From: JBLNBU01 sp050260215
GTDB taxonomy: Bacteria > Pseudomonadota > Alphaproteobacteria > Rhodospirillales > Magnetospirillaceae
DNA: 43,452 nt
Reading direction: 5' to 3'
Assembly (NCBI GenBank): GCA_050260215.1
Contig: JBLNBU010000290.1
Location: 1 to 43,452, forward strand
Position numbers and translations under genes: made by a program. The stretch's first letter is position 1. Each line of letters starts with the position of its first letter. The notes under the pieces are model-generated. The model saw only the letters and a list, made by a program, of their open reading frames with translations. It was not told the origin of the DNA and made no database searches. This document shows positions 33,300 through 41,615 of this stretch, in pieces.

Positions 33300-35504
33300 C
33301 TAGTAACGGTCGAAGCGGCTATCCTCGGTGTCGGCTTCCCCCATGTCGAGGGCGAAGCCCTTGGCTGCGGCCGGCGCCGGCTTCGCCTGGCCGTTGGCCC
33401 GCTTGGCCTTGGGAGCGGCAACCTTGGGCGCGGAAGCCTTCGCCGGCAGGTGGGCGACCTCGACGCTGCGGGGCGGGCGCGGGGCGGGGGCGGGCGCGCG
33501 GCCGCCGCCGTCGAGCTGGAAGAAGCCGATCATCTGCTGCAGCTGGTCGGCCTGGGCCGACAGCTCCTCGGACGTCGCCGACATCTGCTCGGAGGCCGCG
33601 GCGTTCTGCTGGATGACCTTGTCGAGCTGCTGGATGGCGGTGTTGATCTGGTCGGCGCCGATGTCCTGCTCGCGGCAGGCGGCGCTGATCTCTTCCACCA
33701 GTTCGGCGGTCTTCTTGATGTCGGGCACCAGCTTGGTCAGCATCTCGCCGGCGGCCTGGGCGGTGCCCACCGTCTCGGACGACAGGGCGCTGATTTCGGT
33801 GGCGGCGCGTTGGCTGCGTTCGGCCAGCTTGCGCACCTCGGAGGCGACGACGGCGAAGCCCTTGCCGTGTTCGCCGGCCCTGGCCGCCTCGACCGCGGCG
33901 TTCAGCGCCAGGAGGTCGGTCTGGCGGGCGATTTCCTGGACGATGGAGATCTTGCTGGCGATGGTCTGCATGGCCTGCACCGTCTTGACCACCGCCTCGC
34001 CGCTTTCCAGGGCCGCCTTGGCCGATTCGCGGGCGATGCGCTCGGTCGTGCCGGCATTGTCGGCGGTCTGCTTGATGTTGGCGGCCATCTCCTCCATCGC
34101 CGACGAGGCTTCCTCGGCGGCGGCGGCCTGCTCGGTGGCGCCCTGGCTCAGCTGCTCGGCGCTGGCCGACAGCTGGTTGCTGCCCGACGACACCGCGGTC
34201 GACGAGCCGATGGCCTCGTCGACCACGGTGCGCAGGCGGGTCAACATGGTCTCCAGGGCAGTGCCCAGCACGTCCCTGTCCGAGCGGCGGCGGGCATGGA
34301 CCGACAGGTTGCCCTTGGCGATCTCGTCGGCGACGGCGGCGGTGGCGCGCAGATTGGCGACCATCTGCTTCAAGGCGCCGATCAGGTCGGCCAGCTCGTC
34401 GTTGCCGGTGGCGGCGGTCTCGTGCGACAGGTCGCCCTCGGCCACGGCTTCGGCCAGCTTGACCGCGCGGGCGACATTGCCGCTGATGGACAGGGCGATG
34501 TAGGAGCCGGCGGCAACGGCGATGGCCAAGCCGGCCAGGGCGACGCCCAGCAGCAGCAGGCGGATCGAGGCATAGGACTGCTCGGCAGCGGCCTTGTCCT
34601 CGGCCATGCCCGCCTCGGCGCGGTGCACCAGTTCGTCGAGTATCTCATCGATCTTGGTGGCGGCGGCGCGTACTTCGGTCTTGGACAGGGTAACCGCCTT
34701 CAACTCGGTGTTCTTGCGGGCCCACTCGAGCTGCCGCTCGAACAGCTTTTCCCAGGCGGCGAACTTGTCGCTGAATTCGGCGAAGGTGCGCTGGTCGGCC
34801 TCGCTGGCCATGGCGCCGCGGATCTCGCCGATCAGGGCATGGACCTTGGCCATGGCGTCGGGCACCGGCTTCAAGGCCGCCTCGGTCGCCTCGTCGTTGT
34901 CGGCCATGGCCGACTCGCGCATGGCGGCGCGCACCACGGCCCAGGTGGAGATCATCGACTGGATGCGCTCGGCCAGGCGCACGCTGGCGATCGGGGCGTT
35001 GGGGGCCTCGCCGGCCAGCACCATCGGCATCAGCACGGCGATGGCGGCGGCGGCGGCCGGCTTGCCTTCGGCGATCAGCTCGCCGGTCCTGGCGTTGGAG
35101 TGGATGCGGCCCAACTCGCGGACCTTGTCCTGGGCGGCGACCAACTGGGCGAACAGCGCCTCGACGGTGGCGAGCTTGCGCAAGCCCTCCTCGTCGGCAA
35201 CCTTGCGCCTTTGCTCCATCAGGGCCTTGAACTCGTCACGCCGGGCCAGCATGGCCTTGTCGAAGCGGTCCAGGTCGGCGGCGTCCGAGCTCAGCAGGAA
35301 GTTCTTTTCCTCGCGCTGCAGCAGGAAGACAGTGCGCTCCATCTCGACCGACAGCTTTTCGCGCGGGGCGGAATAGTCGACCAGCTTGCTGATATTGCGG
35401 CTGAGGTCCGCCAGCCCGTTGATGGCGACGACGGCGGACAGTGCCGCCAGTCCGATGACGACTCCGAATGCCAGCGCCAGCTTGGCCATGATCGAGACGC
35501 GCAT
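33300..35504 (-). CDS. Methyl-accepting chemotaxis protein with helical sensor and C-terminal RFDRY pentapeptide (cluster B)
   Basis: A 734-residue receptor: TM1 at about 7-29, an all-helical periplasmic domain of ~285 residues (FLLQREEKNFLLSSDAA resembles HBM/four-helix-bundle sensors), TM2 at about 315-339, HAMP, and a signalling domain with tip LNAAVEAARAGEHGKGF. A flexible Ala/Pro/Lys tail of ~60 residues ends in RFDRY. This fits the pattern x-[HFYW]-x-x-[HFYW] of CheR/CheB-tethering pentapeptides. GGAGGT lies eight bases before the ATG. It is flanked by the two CheW genes and is the likely main input of cluster B. Confidence 0.92.
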   Translation of the reverse strand: MRVSIMAKLALAFGVVIGLAALSAVVAINGLADLSRNISKLVDYSAPREKLSVEMERTVFLLQREEKNFLLSSDAADLDRFDKAMLARRDEFKALMEQRRKVADEEGLRKLATVEALFAQLVAAQDKVRELGRIHSNARTGELIAEGKPAAAAAIAVLMPMVLAGEAPNAPIASVRLAERIQSMISTWAVVRAAMRESAMADNDEATEAALKPVPDAMAKVHALIGEIRGAMASEADQRTFAEFSDKFAAWEKLFERQLEWARKNTELKAVTLSKTEVRAAATKIDEILDELVHRAEAGMAEDKAAAEQSYASIRLLLLGVALAGLAIAVAAGSYIALSISGNVARAVKLAEAVAEGDLSHETAATGNDELADLIGALKQMVANLRATAAVADEIAKGNLSVHARRRSDRDVLGTALETMLTRLRTVVDEAIGSSTAVSSGSNQLSASAEQLSQGATEQAAAAEEASSAMEEMAANIKQTADNAGTTERIARESAKAALESGEAVVKTVQAMQTIASKISIVQEIARQTDLLALNAAVEAARAGEHGKGFAVVASEVRKLAERSQRAATEISALSSETVGTAQAAGEMLTKLVPDIKKTAELVEEISAACREQDIGADQINTAIQQLDKVIQQNAAASEQMSATSEELSAQADQLQQMIGFFQLDGGGRAPAPAPRPPRSVEVAHLPAKASAPKVAAPKAKRANGQAKPAPAAAKGFALDMGEADTEDSRFDRY

Positions 35505-35525
35505 CTTCTTGACCTCCGTTCTTCC

Positions 35526-35999
35526 TTAAGCCTCGGCGACATAGGCCTGCTCGGCCGAGGCGAAGACTTTGCCGATATCCAGAACCATCACGAACTCACC
35601 GTTGCGCCGGCCGATGGCGCGCACGAATTCAGGCCGCCAGCGCATGCCGACGCGGGGAACCTCGTCGGTGACCACCGCATCGAGGTGGGCGACCTCGTAG
35701 ACCTTGTCGGCGAGGATGGCGACCACCGTGGGTTCGCCCTCGACCTCGATTTCCAGCACCACCACCCGGGTGTCGATGGTGGCTTCGGCTGCCGGCATGC
35801 CGAAGCGCAGGCGCAAATCGGCCAGCGGCACGACCCGGCCGCGCACGTTGATCAGGCGGCCGACGAAGGCCGGGGCGGTCGGCACCGGGGTGACGGGCCC
35901 CAGGTCGAGGATCTCGCGCACGATGGTGGCCGGCAGGGCGAAGGTCTCGCCACCCAGGCCCACCGTCAGGATTTCGGCGATGTCGGTTGCCGCGGTCAT
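35526..35999 (-). CDS. cheW: CheW coupling protein (cluster B, copy 1)
   Basis: A 157-residue CheW with GLGGETFALPATIVREIL, RLINVRGRVVPLADLRLRFG and ADKVYEVAHLDAVV, and the end GEFVMVLDIGKVF. It sits between the 716-residue CheA (one base apart) and the RFDRY-tailed receptor. It is similar in length to the other CheW of this cluster but with clear differences in the first barrel. Confidence 0.92.
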   Translation of the reverse strand: MTAATDIAEILTVGLGGETFALPATIVREILDLGPVTPVPTAPAFVGRLINVRGRVVPLADLRLRFGMPAAEATIDTRVVVLEIEVEGEPTVVAILADKVYEVAHLDAVVTDEVPRVGMRWRPEFVRAIGRRNGEFVMVLDIGKVFASAEQAYVAEA

Positions 36000-36000
36000 G

Positions 36001-38151
36001 TCAGGTCCTCATCCGCTCTTCGCGGCTCTGGCCGAAGTCGATCAGGTGCAGCACGTCGAGGATCAGCACCACCCGCCCGTCGCCCAGGATGGTGGCGCCC
36101 GAGAAGCACTGGACGTCCTTGTGCAGACGGCTCAGCGACTTGATCACCGTCTGGTGGTCGCCCAGCAGGGCGTCGACCACCAGGCCGACACGGCGGTCGC
36201 CGGAGGTGACGATCACCACCTTTTCATGGGCCGGCGCCGGCTCGCGGATCGAGAATAGGTCGCGCAGCCGCAGGTACGGGATAAGTTCGTCGCGGATTTC
36301 CAGGAAGTTGCTGGCCGTGCTGGCCTTGGCGTGGTCGGCCAACTCGACGCATTCCTCGACCATGGTCAGCGGGATGACGTAGCCGTTGTCGCCGACCGTC
36401 ACCAGCAGCCCCTCGACGATGGACAGGGTCAGCGGGATACGCACGGTTATGGTGGTGCCCTTGCCCAACTCGGTGGCGATGTCGACCGTACCGCGCAGGG
36501 CCTCAATGTCGCGCTTGACCACGTCCATGCCGACGCCGCGGCCCGACACCTCGGTCACCTCCTTGGCGGTGGAGACCGCGGGGGCGAAGATCAGCTCCAG
36601 GGCCTCGCGTTCCGAGAGTTCGCGGGTGGCGTCGATGATGCCCTTGGCCCGGGCCGAGGCGACCACTCTTTCGACGTCGATGCCGCGGCCGTCGTCCCTG
36701 ACCTCGATGACGATCAGGCCGTACTGGTGGTAGGCGGCCAGAGTGATCTCGCCCTCGGGCGCCTTGCCGCGGGCCTGGCGGTCGGCCGGCAGCTCGACGC
36801 CGTGGTCGAGCGCGTTGCGGATCAGGTGCTTGAGAGGCCCGCTGATCTGCTCGGAAACCTTCTTGTCGACCTCGGTGTCGCGTCCCGACAGGGTCAGGCG
36901 CACCTGCTTGCCGGTGTCGCGGCAATAGTCGCGGACCAGGCGCTGCATGGGATCGAAGGCGCCGCCGATGGGGACCATGCGGATGGTCATCGCCTGGTCC
37001 TGCAGTTCGCGCAGGGTGCGCGACGAATCGTCGAGGATGGCCAGCAGGTCCTCGGCCAGTTCGGCGTCGCGCGATTCGACGGTGGACTGGAAGCTTTCCA
37101 GCCGGGCCTCGACGGTGATCAGCTCGCCGACCAGGTTGACCAGCTTGTCGAGCTTGCCGGTGTCGACGCGGATGGACGACAGCTTCTGCACCGCCTGGGC
37201 GTCGGTCTTGTCCTCGGCAGCCGGCTTGCGCAGCGGCGGCAGTGGTGCCGGTGCCGGCGTTGGTGCGGGGGCAACGGGTTGGGGCGCCGGGGTGGGCTGG
37301 GGGGCCGCCGGTGCCGCGCCGGCAGCCAGCACGTCGTGATCGATCCCGTCGACCGCCGCATCGATCCTGGCCTGGTTCTCGGGCGCCTCGGGCAGCAGGG
37401 TGAGCGCTGAGACCTCCACCTTGTGCAGGCCGGCCCATCCGGCCAGGGCTGCGTTTACCGCCGTCTCGTCGCCCTCGCCGACCAGATGGAAGGTGCGCCA
37501 CAGATAGTGCTGGTCGGACTTGCGCTTGTCGTCGGGCGGCAGGCTGTGTTCGTGCGAGACCACCAGCAGCTCGCCCAGGGCGGCCAGCCGGGCAACCGTA
37601 TCCTCCAGCTCGGACGGCAGCGGAAAGAAGTCGGGCTGGCAGCGGATCTGGACGATGAAGGTGTTGAGTTCGGGCCCCAGCGCCGCCGGGGCTGGCGGGG
37701 ACGGTTCAGCCGGTGCGGGGGCAGGGGGCGGCGCTGCCGCCGGGGCGGGCGCCGGGCCGCCGCCCTTGCCCATGGCCACGAGGATGCGGGTGCGGCTGCC
37801 CTCTACAGCCTGATGGTCGAGTGCGCCTTCGCCGAGGGCCTCGGCCATGAACCCTTTGAGGAAGTCGAGCGCTTCGAGCAGCAGCGACACCAGACCCGAC
37901 GACTGCGCCAGCGCCCCCTTGCGCACCTCGTCGAGCATGTTCTCGACCGCATGGGTGTAGTGGGACAGCGCGTCGAGCCCGGCCATGCCGGCGCCGCCCT
38001 TGATGGTGTGCAGGTTGCGGAACAGGCGGTCGACCAGCGCGCGGTCGCCGGGTGCCGTCTCCAGCGCCAGCAGGTCCTTCTCGATGTCCTGGACGAGCTC
38101 CCCCATTTCCTCGAGGAAGATCGCGCGCATCTCCTGGGCGTCGTCGCTCAT
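36001..38151 (-). CDS. cheA: CheA histidine kinase, first copy of cluster B
   Basis: A 716-residue kinase. HPt with His48 (NLHTIKGGAGM); Pro/Ala linker at about 130-158; a P2-like segment at about 160-265 (FIVQIRCQPDFFPLPSELED to VSALTLLPEAP in outline); a second Pro-rich linker; dimerisation helices from about 330; HHATPase with IRNALDHGVEL, RDDGRGID and SGRGVGMDVVK; and a CheW-like domain ending LILDVLHLIDFG. No receiver is fused. It lies four bases after the cyclase gene, so the REC-cyclase is its best candidate phosphoacceptor. All catalytic motifs look intact. Confidence 0.93.
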   Translation of the reverse strand: MSDDAQEMRAIFLEEMGELVQDIEKDLLALETAPGDRALVDRLFRNLHTIKGGAGMAGLDALSHYTHAVENMLDEVRKGALAQSSGLVSLLLEALDFLKGFMAEALGEGALDHQAVEGSRTRILVAMGKGGGPAPAPAAAPPPAPAPAEPSPPAPAALGPELNTFIVQIRCQPDFFPLPSELEDTVARLAALGELLVVSHEHSLPPDDKRKSDQHYLWRTFHLVGEGDETAVNAALAGWAGLHKVEVSALTLLPEAPENQARIDAAVDGIDHDVLAAGAAPAAPQPTPAPQPVAPAPTPAPAPLPPLRKPAAEDKTDAQAVQKLSSIRVDTGKLDKLVNLVGELITVEARLESFQSTVESRDAELAEDLLAILDDSSRTLRELQDQAMTIRMVPIGGAFDPMQRLVRDYCRDTGKQVRLTLSGRDTEVDKKVSEQISGPLKHLIRNALDHGVELPADRQARGKAPEGEITLAAYHQYGLIVIEVRDDGRGIDVERVVASARAKGIIDATRELSEREALELIFAPAVSTAKEVTEVSGRGVGMDVVKRDIEALRGTVDIATELGKGTTITVRIPLTLSIVEGLLVTVGDNGYVIPLTMVEECVELADHAKASTASNFLEIRDELIPYLRLRDLFSIREPAPAHEKVVIVTSGDRRVGLVVDALLGDHQTVIKSLSRLHKDVQCFSGATILGDGRVVLILDVLHLIDFGQSREERMRT

Positions 38152-38155
38152 GGCG

Positions 38156-39553
38156 CTACTTGCTCTTCATGGCGAACGACCCGTCCCAGTCGGCGGGCGG
38201 CGGAGTATCGGCGTAGTAGTTGCAGCGCTCGATGAACACGGTGGCGGCGACGTCGCCGGGGACGGCTTCCAGGCAGGCCTGGAACGCCGTGCGCGCCTGG
38301 CGCCAGGACCGCTGGCGGTAGAGCTTCAGGGCAGCGGCGAAGCTTTCGGCCAGGGCACGGGCCCGTTCCAAGGGCTCGCCGCGCAGGTCCTGGTAGATCT
38401 CGTAGATGCCGACCGGGGCATGGCGGCCCTTGACCGAGACGAAGTCGAGTTCGCGCGCCTCGAACACCGCGTGGTCGAGCAAAGCCCAGGTATCCTCGGA
38501 GACGATGATCCGGGCCCCATAATGCTTGGTCAGCCCTTCGAGGCGCGACGCCAGGTTGACGGCGTCGCCGATGACGGTGGAATCGATGCGGGTGGAACTG
38601 CCCAGCGTGCCCAGCATCACCGTGCCGGAATGGATGCCGACCCCGCAGGCCACCGGCTTGTCGGGCGGGCCCGAGCGCTCGGCGTTCCACTCGACCAGGC
38701 GCTGCTGCATGCCGATGGCCGACTTGACCGCGGCCTCGGCCTGCTCGGCGCCCTCCTGGTCGAACAGGGCCATGATGGCGTCGCCGATGAACTTGTCGAC
38801 GAAGCCGCCGTACTGGTCGATGGGGCCCTGCATCTGGGCCAGGTAGTCGTTGAGGAAGGCGAACAGCTGCTGCGGCGTCAGTCCTTCCGAGATGGTGGTG
38901 AACGAGCGCAGGTCCGAGAACAAGGTGGTGATGCGGTTGGCCTGGACGTTGCCGGCCTTGACGTTCTCCAGCCCCTCGCCGGCGATACGCTGAAGGAACT
39001 GCTTGGGCACGAACTTTTCGAACACCCGGGTCATCACCGCCACCGCCTGGGTCTCGGCCAGTTCGATCTTGGCGGCCTTCAACTCGGCATAGGCCTTGCG
39101 CTGGGCCTCCAACGCCCGTTCCAGGCCCTGGGTGGCGGCGCGGCTGGCGTCCTCGGCCTTCTTGGCGCGCACCAGCGACTTGACCCGGGCCAGCATCTCG
39201 GCCGCATCGAACGGCTTGGGCAGGTAGTCGTCGCAGCCCAGGATCGACAGGCCCTTGACGATCTCGGCCTTGTCGGCCTGCGCGGTCAGGAAGATCACCG
39301 GGATGGTCTTCCACACCGGGTCCGACTTGAGGATGCGGATGGTGGCGTCGCCCGACACGTGCGGCATGTTGCGGTCGAGCAGGATGACGTCGGGCAGGTG
39401 GTCGAGCGGCGTCTTTTCCAGCAGCTTCAGCGCCTCGCCGCCGTCGGCTGCCTCCGCCACCTCGAATCGCGCCTCGTCGGCGCCCTCCAGCAGCTTGCGG
39501 ACACGGACGCGGACGGTGCGGGAATCATCGACGACAAGCGCGCGGGCTTCCAA
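38156..39553 (-). CDS. Response regulator-linked class III adenylate cyclase (output of cluster B)
   Basis: A 465-residue protein. The receiver domain has acceptor Asp60 (LLDRNMPHVSG) and the Lys of LPKPFD. A coiled-coil linker at about 130-175 leads to a class III cyclase domain. Metal-binding aspartates are Asp214 (FSDLRSFTT) and Asp258 (KFIGDAIMALF). Lys254 and Asp324 occupy the positions that select adenine, and Asn333 and Arg337 (VNLASRLE) stabilise the transition state, so cAMP is the expected product. A TPR-like tail follows (LKLYRQRSWRQARTAFQACL). The start is TTG 39553, with GGGGGAG seven bases upstream. It is first in the cluster B run, which has no free CheY, so it is the likely pathway output. 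Confidence 0.92.
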   Translation of the reverse strand: MEARALVVDDSRTVRVRVRKLLEGADEARFEVAEAADGGEALKLLEKTPLDHLPDVILLDRNMPHVSGDATIRILKSDPVWKTIPVIFLTAQADKAEIVKGLSILGCDDYLPKPFDAAEMLARVKSLVRAKKAEDASRAATQGLERALEAQRKAYAELKAAKIELAETQAVAVMTRVFEKFVPKQFLQRIAGEGLENVKAGNVQANRITTLFSDLRSFTTISEGLTPQQLFAFLNDYLAQMQGPIDQYGGFVDKFIGDAIMALFDQEGAEQAEAAVKSAIGMQQRLVEWNAERSGPPDKPVACGVGIHSGTVMLGTLGSSTRIDSTVIGDAVNLASRLEGLTKHYGARIIVSEDTWALLDHAVFEARELDFVSVKGRHAPVGIYEIYQDLRGEPLERARALAESFAAALKLYRQRSWRQARTAFQACLEAVPGDVAATVFIERCNYYADTPPPADWDGSFAMKSK

Positions 39554-39851
39554 AAACCACTCCCCCTGGTCCCGGCCCCAGACCGCCGGTATACCCGAAC
39601 GGTAGATCCTACGCCCTTCGTATTGTCCGTCTATCCGCGTGGCGTCACCACGGCTATCCGAATCGCGCCATCAGCCGGACAGTGTTCGGCGGCGATCGAA
39701 AAGTGGTGAAAAATCATAATATTGATGTGACTACGTATCCGATTTGCGTCAGCCCTAATGTCCATCCAGCGACAGCAAGAAACGCAGGCCTTCCATTTCC
39801 ACCGCTGCTTTGCGTCCGTCCTGGACATGATGTATATCTTGTCCTGTGCTA
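39554..39851. promoter_or_regulatory. Divergent control region of cluster B and the PilZ-CZB receptor, with a 22-base palindrome
   Basis: At 39823-39844, GGACATGAT, four bases (GTAT), then ATCTTGTCC form an inverted repeat with 8 of 9 arm positions matching. This is a good dimeric operator candidate at the 5' end of the receptor gene. An AT-rich patch with dyad symmetry (ATCA...TGAT, 39716-39729) lies nearer the minus-strand run and may hold its promoter. No clear -35/-10 pair was found for the minus strand. Confidence 0.45.
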
Positions 39852-41546
39852 ATGTATAGGGTGGGGCAATCCAAGGTGGCGACACGGACTGGGCAGGGGG
39901 CGATGCTCCTCAAGGGGGGACTCACCGCGGCGGCTTTCATCGCCGCACTGGCGCTGGTGCTGACCGGCTGGCCGACCGCAGCGGCGGCATTGCTGGCAGC
40001 CTTGGCCGCGCTCCTGCTGTTCACCGGCGACAGCCGGGTGAGTGGCACGGGCGAGCGGACCGACGCCCTGAAGTCGGTGGCCGAGAACATCGACCAGGAA
40101 ATCCACGCCGCCATCGCCGACATCCGCGGCCTGACCGATTCCATGACCCAGGACGCCGAGAAGCTGCTGGGCGTGGCTGCCACCACCAGCGGCAACGCCA
40201 CCTCGGCAGCGGCCGCCGCCACCGAGGCGATGGCCAACGCCGAGACGGTGTCCTCGGCCACCGAGGAGATGCACGCCTCGATCAACGAGATCGCCCTGCA
40301 GGCGGTGCAGTCCCGCGACATCGCCTGCAAGGCGGTGGCCATGGCCGAGAATACCCAGGCCATGGTTTCCGCCCTGCACGCCGCCACCGGCACCGTCGAG
40401 GCCATCGTCGGCATCATCAACAATATCGCCGCCCGCACCGACCTGCTGGCGCTCAATGCCGCGGTCGAGGCGGCGCGGGCCGGCGGCGCCGGCAAGGGCT
40501 TCGCAGTGGTGGCCGGCGAGGTCAAACGCTTGGCCAACCAGACCCAGGACGCCACCGTCGACATCGGCAACCGCATCGCGGAGATGCGCCTGGCGGCCGC
40601 CCAGGTCGGCACCGCCATCGACGCCGTCGCCGCGGTAATCCGCGAGGTCGAGGTCATCGCCGGCAGCATATCCTCGGCCGCGGAGCAGCAGACGGCGGCG
40701 ACCAGCGAGATCTCGCGCGCCGTCGCCGAGGTGTCGGTAGCCTCGACCGGCGTCGCCGATCTGGCCGAGAGCCTGTCAGGCGCCGCATCCCTGGCCCAGG
40801 AACTGGCCGAGGAGGTTCGCGCCGACAGCGGACGCATGACCGAGACGGTGGGGGGGCTGGGACGCGCCCTGTCGCGGGTGGTGCGCACCTCGCACCGCGA
40901 CATGGATCGCCGCCGTCATCCGCGCTTCGGCACCTTGCTGAACGCCTCGGTGGCGGTGGGTGGGACCCCGGCAGAGGTTTCCGTAACCGATTTCGGCCCC
41001 GAGGGCTGCGCCCTGGTGTTCCCCGACCGGACGCTGGCGCGCTCCGGCCAAGCGGTGCAGGTGGTGTGTGCCGACTTCGGCCCGCCGCGCAACGGCTCGA
41101 TCGTGGCGACCGACGGGTTGGTCGCCCATGTCCGCTTCGCCACCGGCGACACCTTGGACGGCGATCTCGTCGACCGCCTGGCCACCGCCGGCAGCCGCCT
41201 GATCATCGACAAGGCCAAGTCGGACCACCGCGCCTTCGTCCAGTCGGTACGCGCCGTGGTCGAGGGCAGGGCGACCCTGAAGTCGGCCGACCTGGCCAAC
41301 CACCACACCTGCCGGCTCGGCAAGTGGTACGACCGCGTGGTCGACCCGCGCATCCTGACCAGTCCGGTCTACCGCTCGCTGATGGAACCCCATGTCCGCG
41401 TCCACCAGGCCGGCAAGGAGGCGCTGAACGCCTTCCATTCGGGGGATCGCCACGCCGCAGGAAGGGCCGTCGAGCGGCTGAAGGCGTCGTCGGAGGAGGT
41501 GATCGCCATGCTCGACCAACTGGGACGCGAAGTGGCGGCGCACTGA
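39852..41546 (+). CDS. Receptor with membrane hairpin, PilZ and CZB zinc-binding domains
   Basis: A 564-residue receptor without a periplasmic sensor. Two close hydrophobic segments at about 20-58 form a hairpin. The signalling domain has tip LNAAVEAARAGGAGKGF. Next is a PilZ domain with RRRHPRF at 353-359 and DFGPEG at 380-385, where the usual Ser of DxSxxG is Gly. Last is a CZB domain with the zinc ligands His459, Cys487 (HHTCRLGKWY), His514 and His518. CZB domains sense zinc or oxidants such as HOCl in other bacteria; PilZ domains bind c-di-GMP. The start is uncertain: GTG 39846, ATG 39852, GTG 39876 and ATG 39903 are all in frame and none has an ideal ribosome-binding sequence. The palindrome just upstream slightly favours a later start. 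It probably signals through cluster B. Confidence 0.88.
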   Translation: MYRVGQSKVATRTGQGAMLLKGGLTAAAFIAALALVLTGWPTAAAALLAALAALLLFTGDSRVSGTGERTDALKSVAENIDQEIHAAIADIRGLTDSMTQDAEKLLGVAATTSGNATSAAAAATEAMANAETVSSATEEMHASINEIALQAVQSRDIACKAVAMAENTQAMVSALHAATGTVEAIVGIINNIAARTDLLALNAAVEAARAGGAGKGFAVVAGEVKRLANQTQDATVDIGNRIAEMRLAAAQVGTAIDAVAAVIREVEVIAGSISSAAEQQTAATSEISRAVAEVSVASTGVADLAESLSGAASLAQELAEEVRADSGRMTETVGGLGRALSRVVRTSHRDMDRRRHPRFGTLLNASVAVGGTPAEVSVTDFGPEGCALVFPDRTLARSGQAVQVVCADFGPPRNGSIVATDGLVAHVRFATGDTLDGDLVDRLATAGSRLIIDKAKSDHRAFVQSVRAVVEGRATLKSADLANHHTCRLGKWYDRVVDPRILTSPVYRSLMEPHVRVHQAGKEALNAFHSGDRHAAGRAVERLKASSEEVIAMLDQLGREVAAH

Positions 41547-41615
41547 CCCGCGATGGAATTCGTTTAAAATGGGGCATGCTTTCGGCTAGTATTCACCCTG
41601 GGGTTCGACGAATGG

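Noticed and set aside
32787..36143. 1118-codon plus-strand frame opposite cluster B
   Set aside because: Repetitive Gly/Leu/Asp composition mirrors receptor and CheW genes on the minus strand; no domain recognisable.
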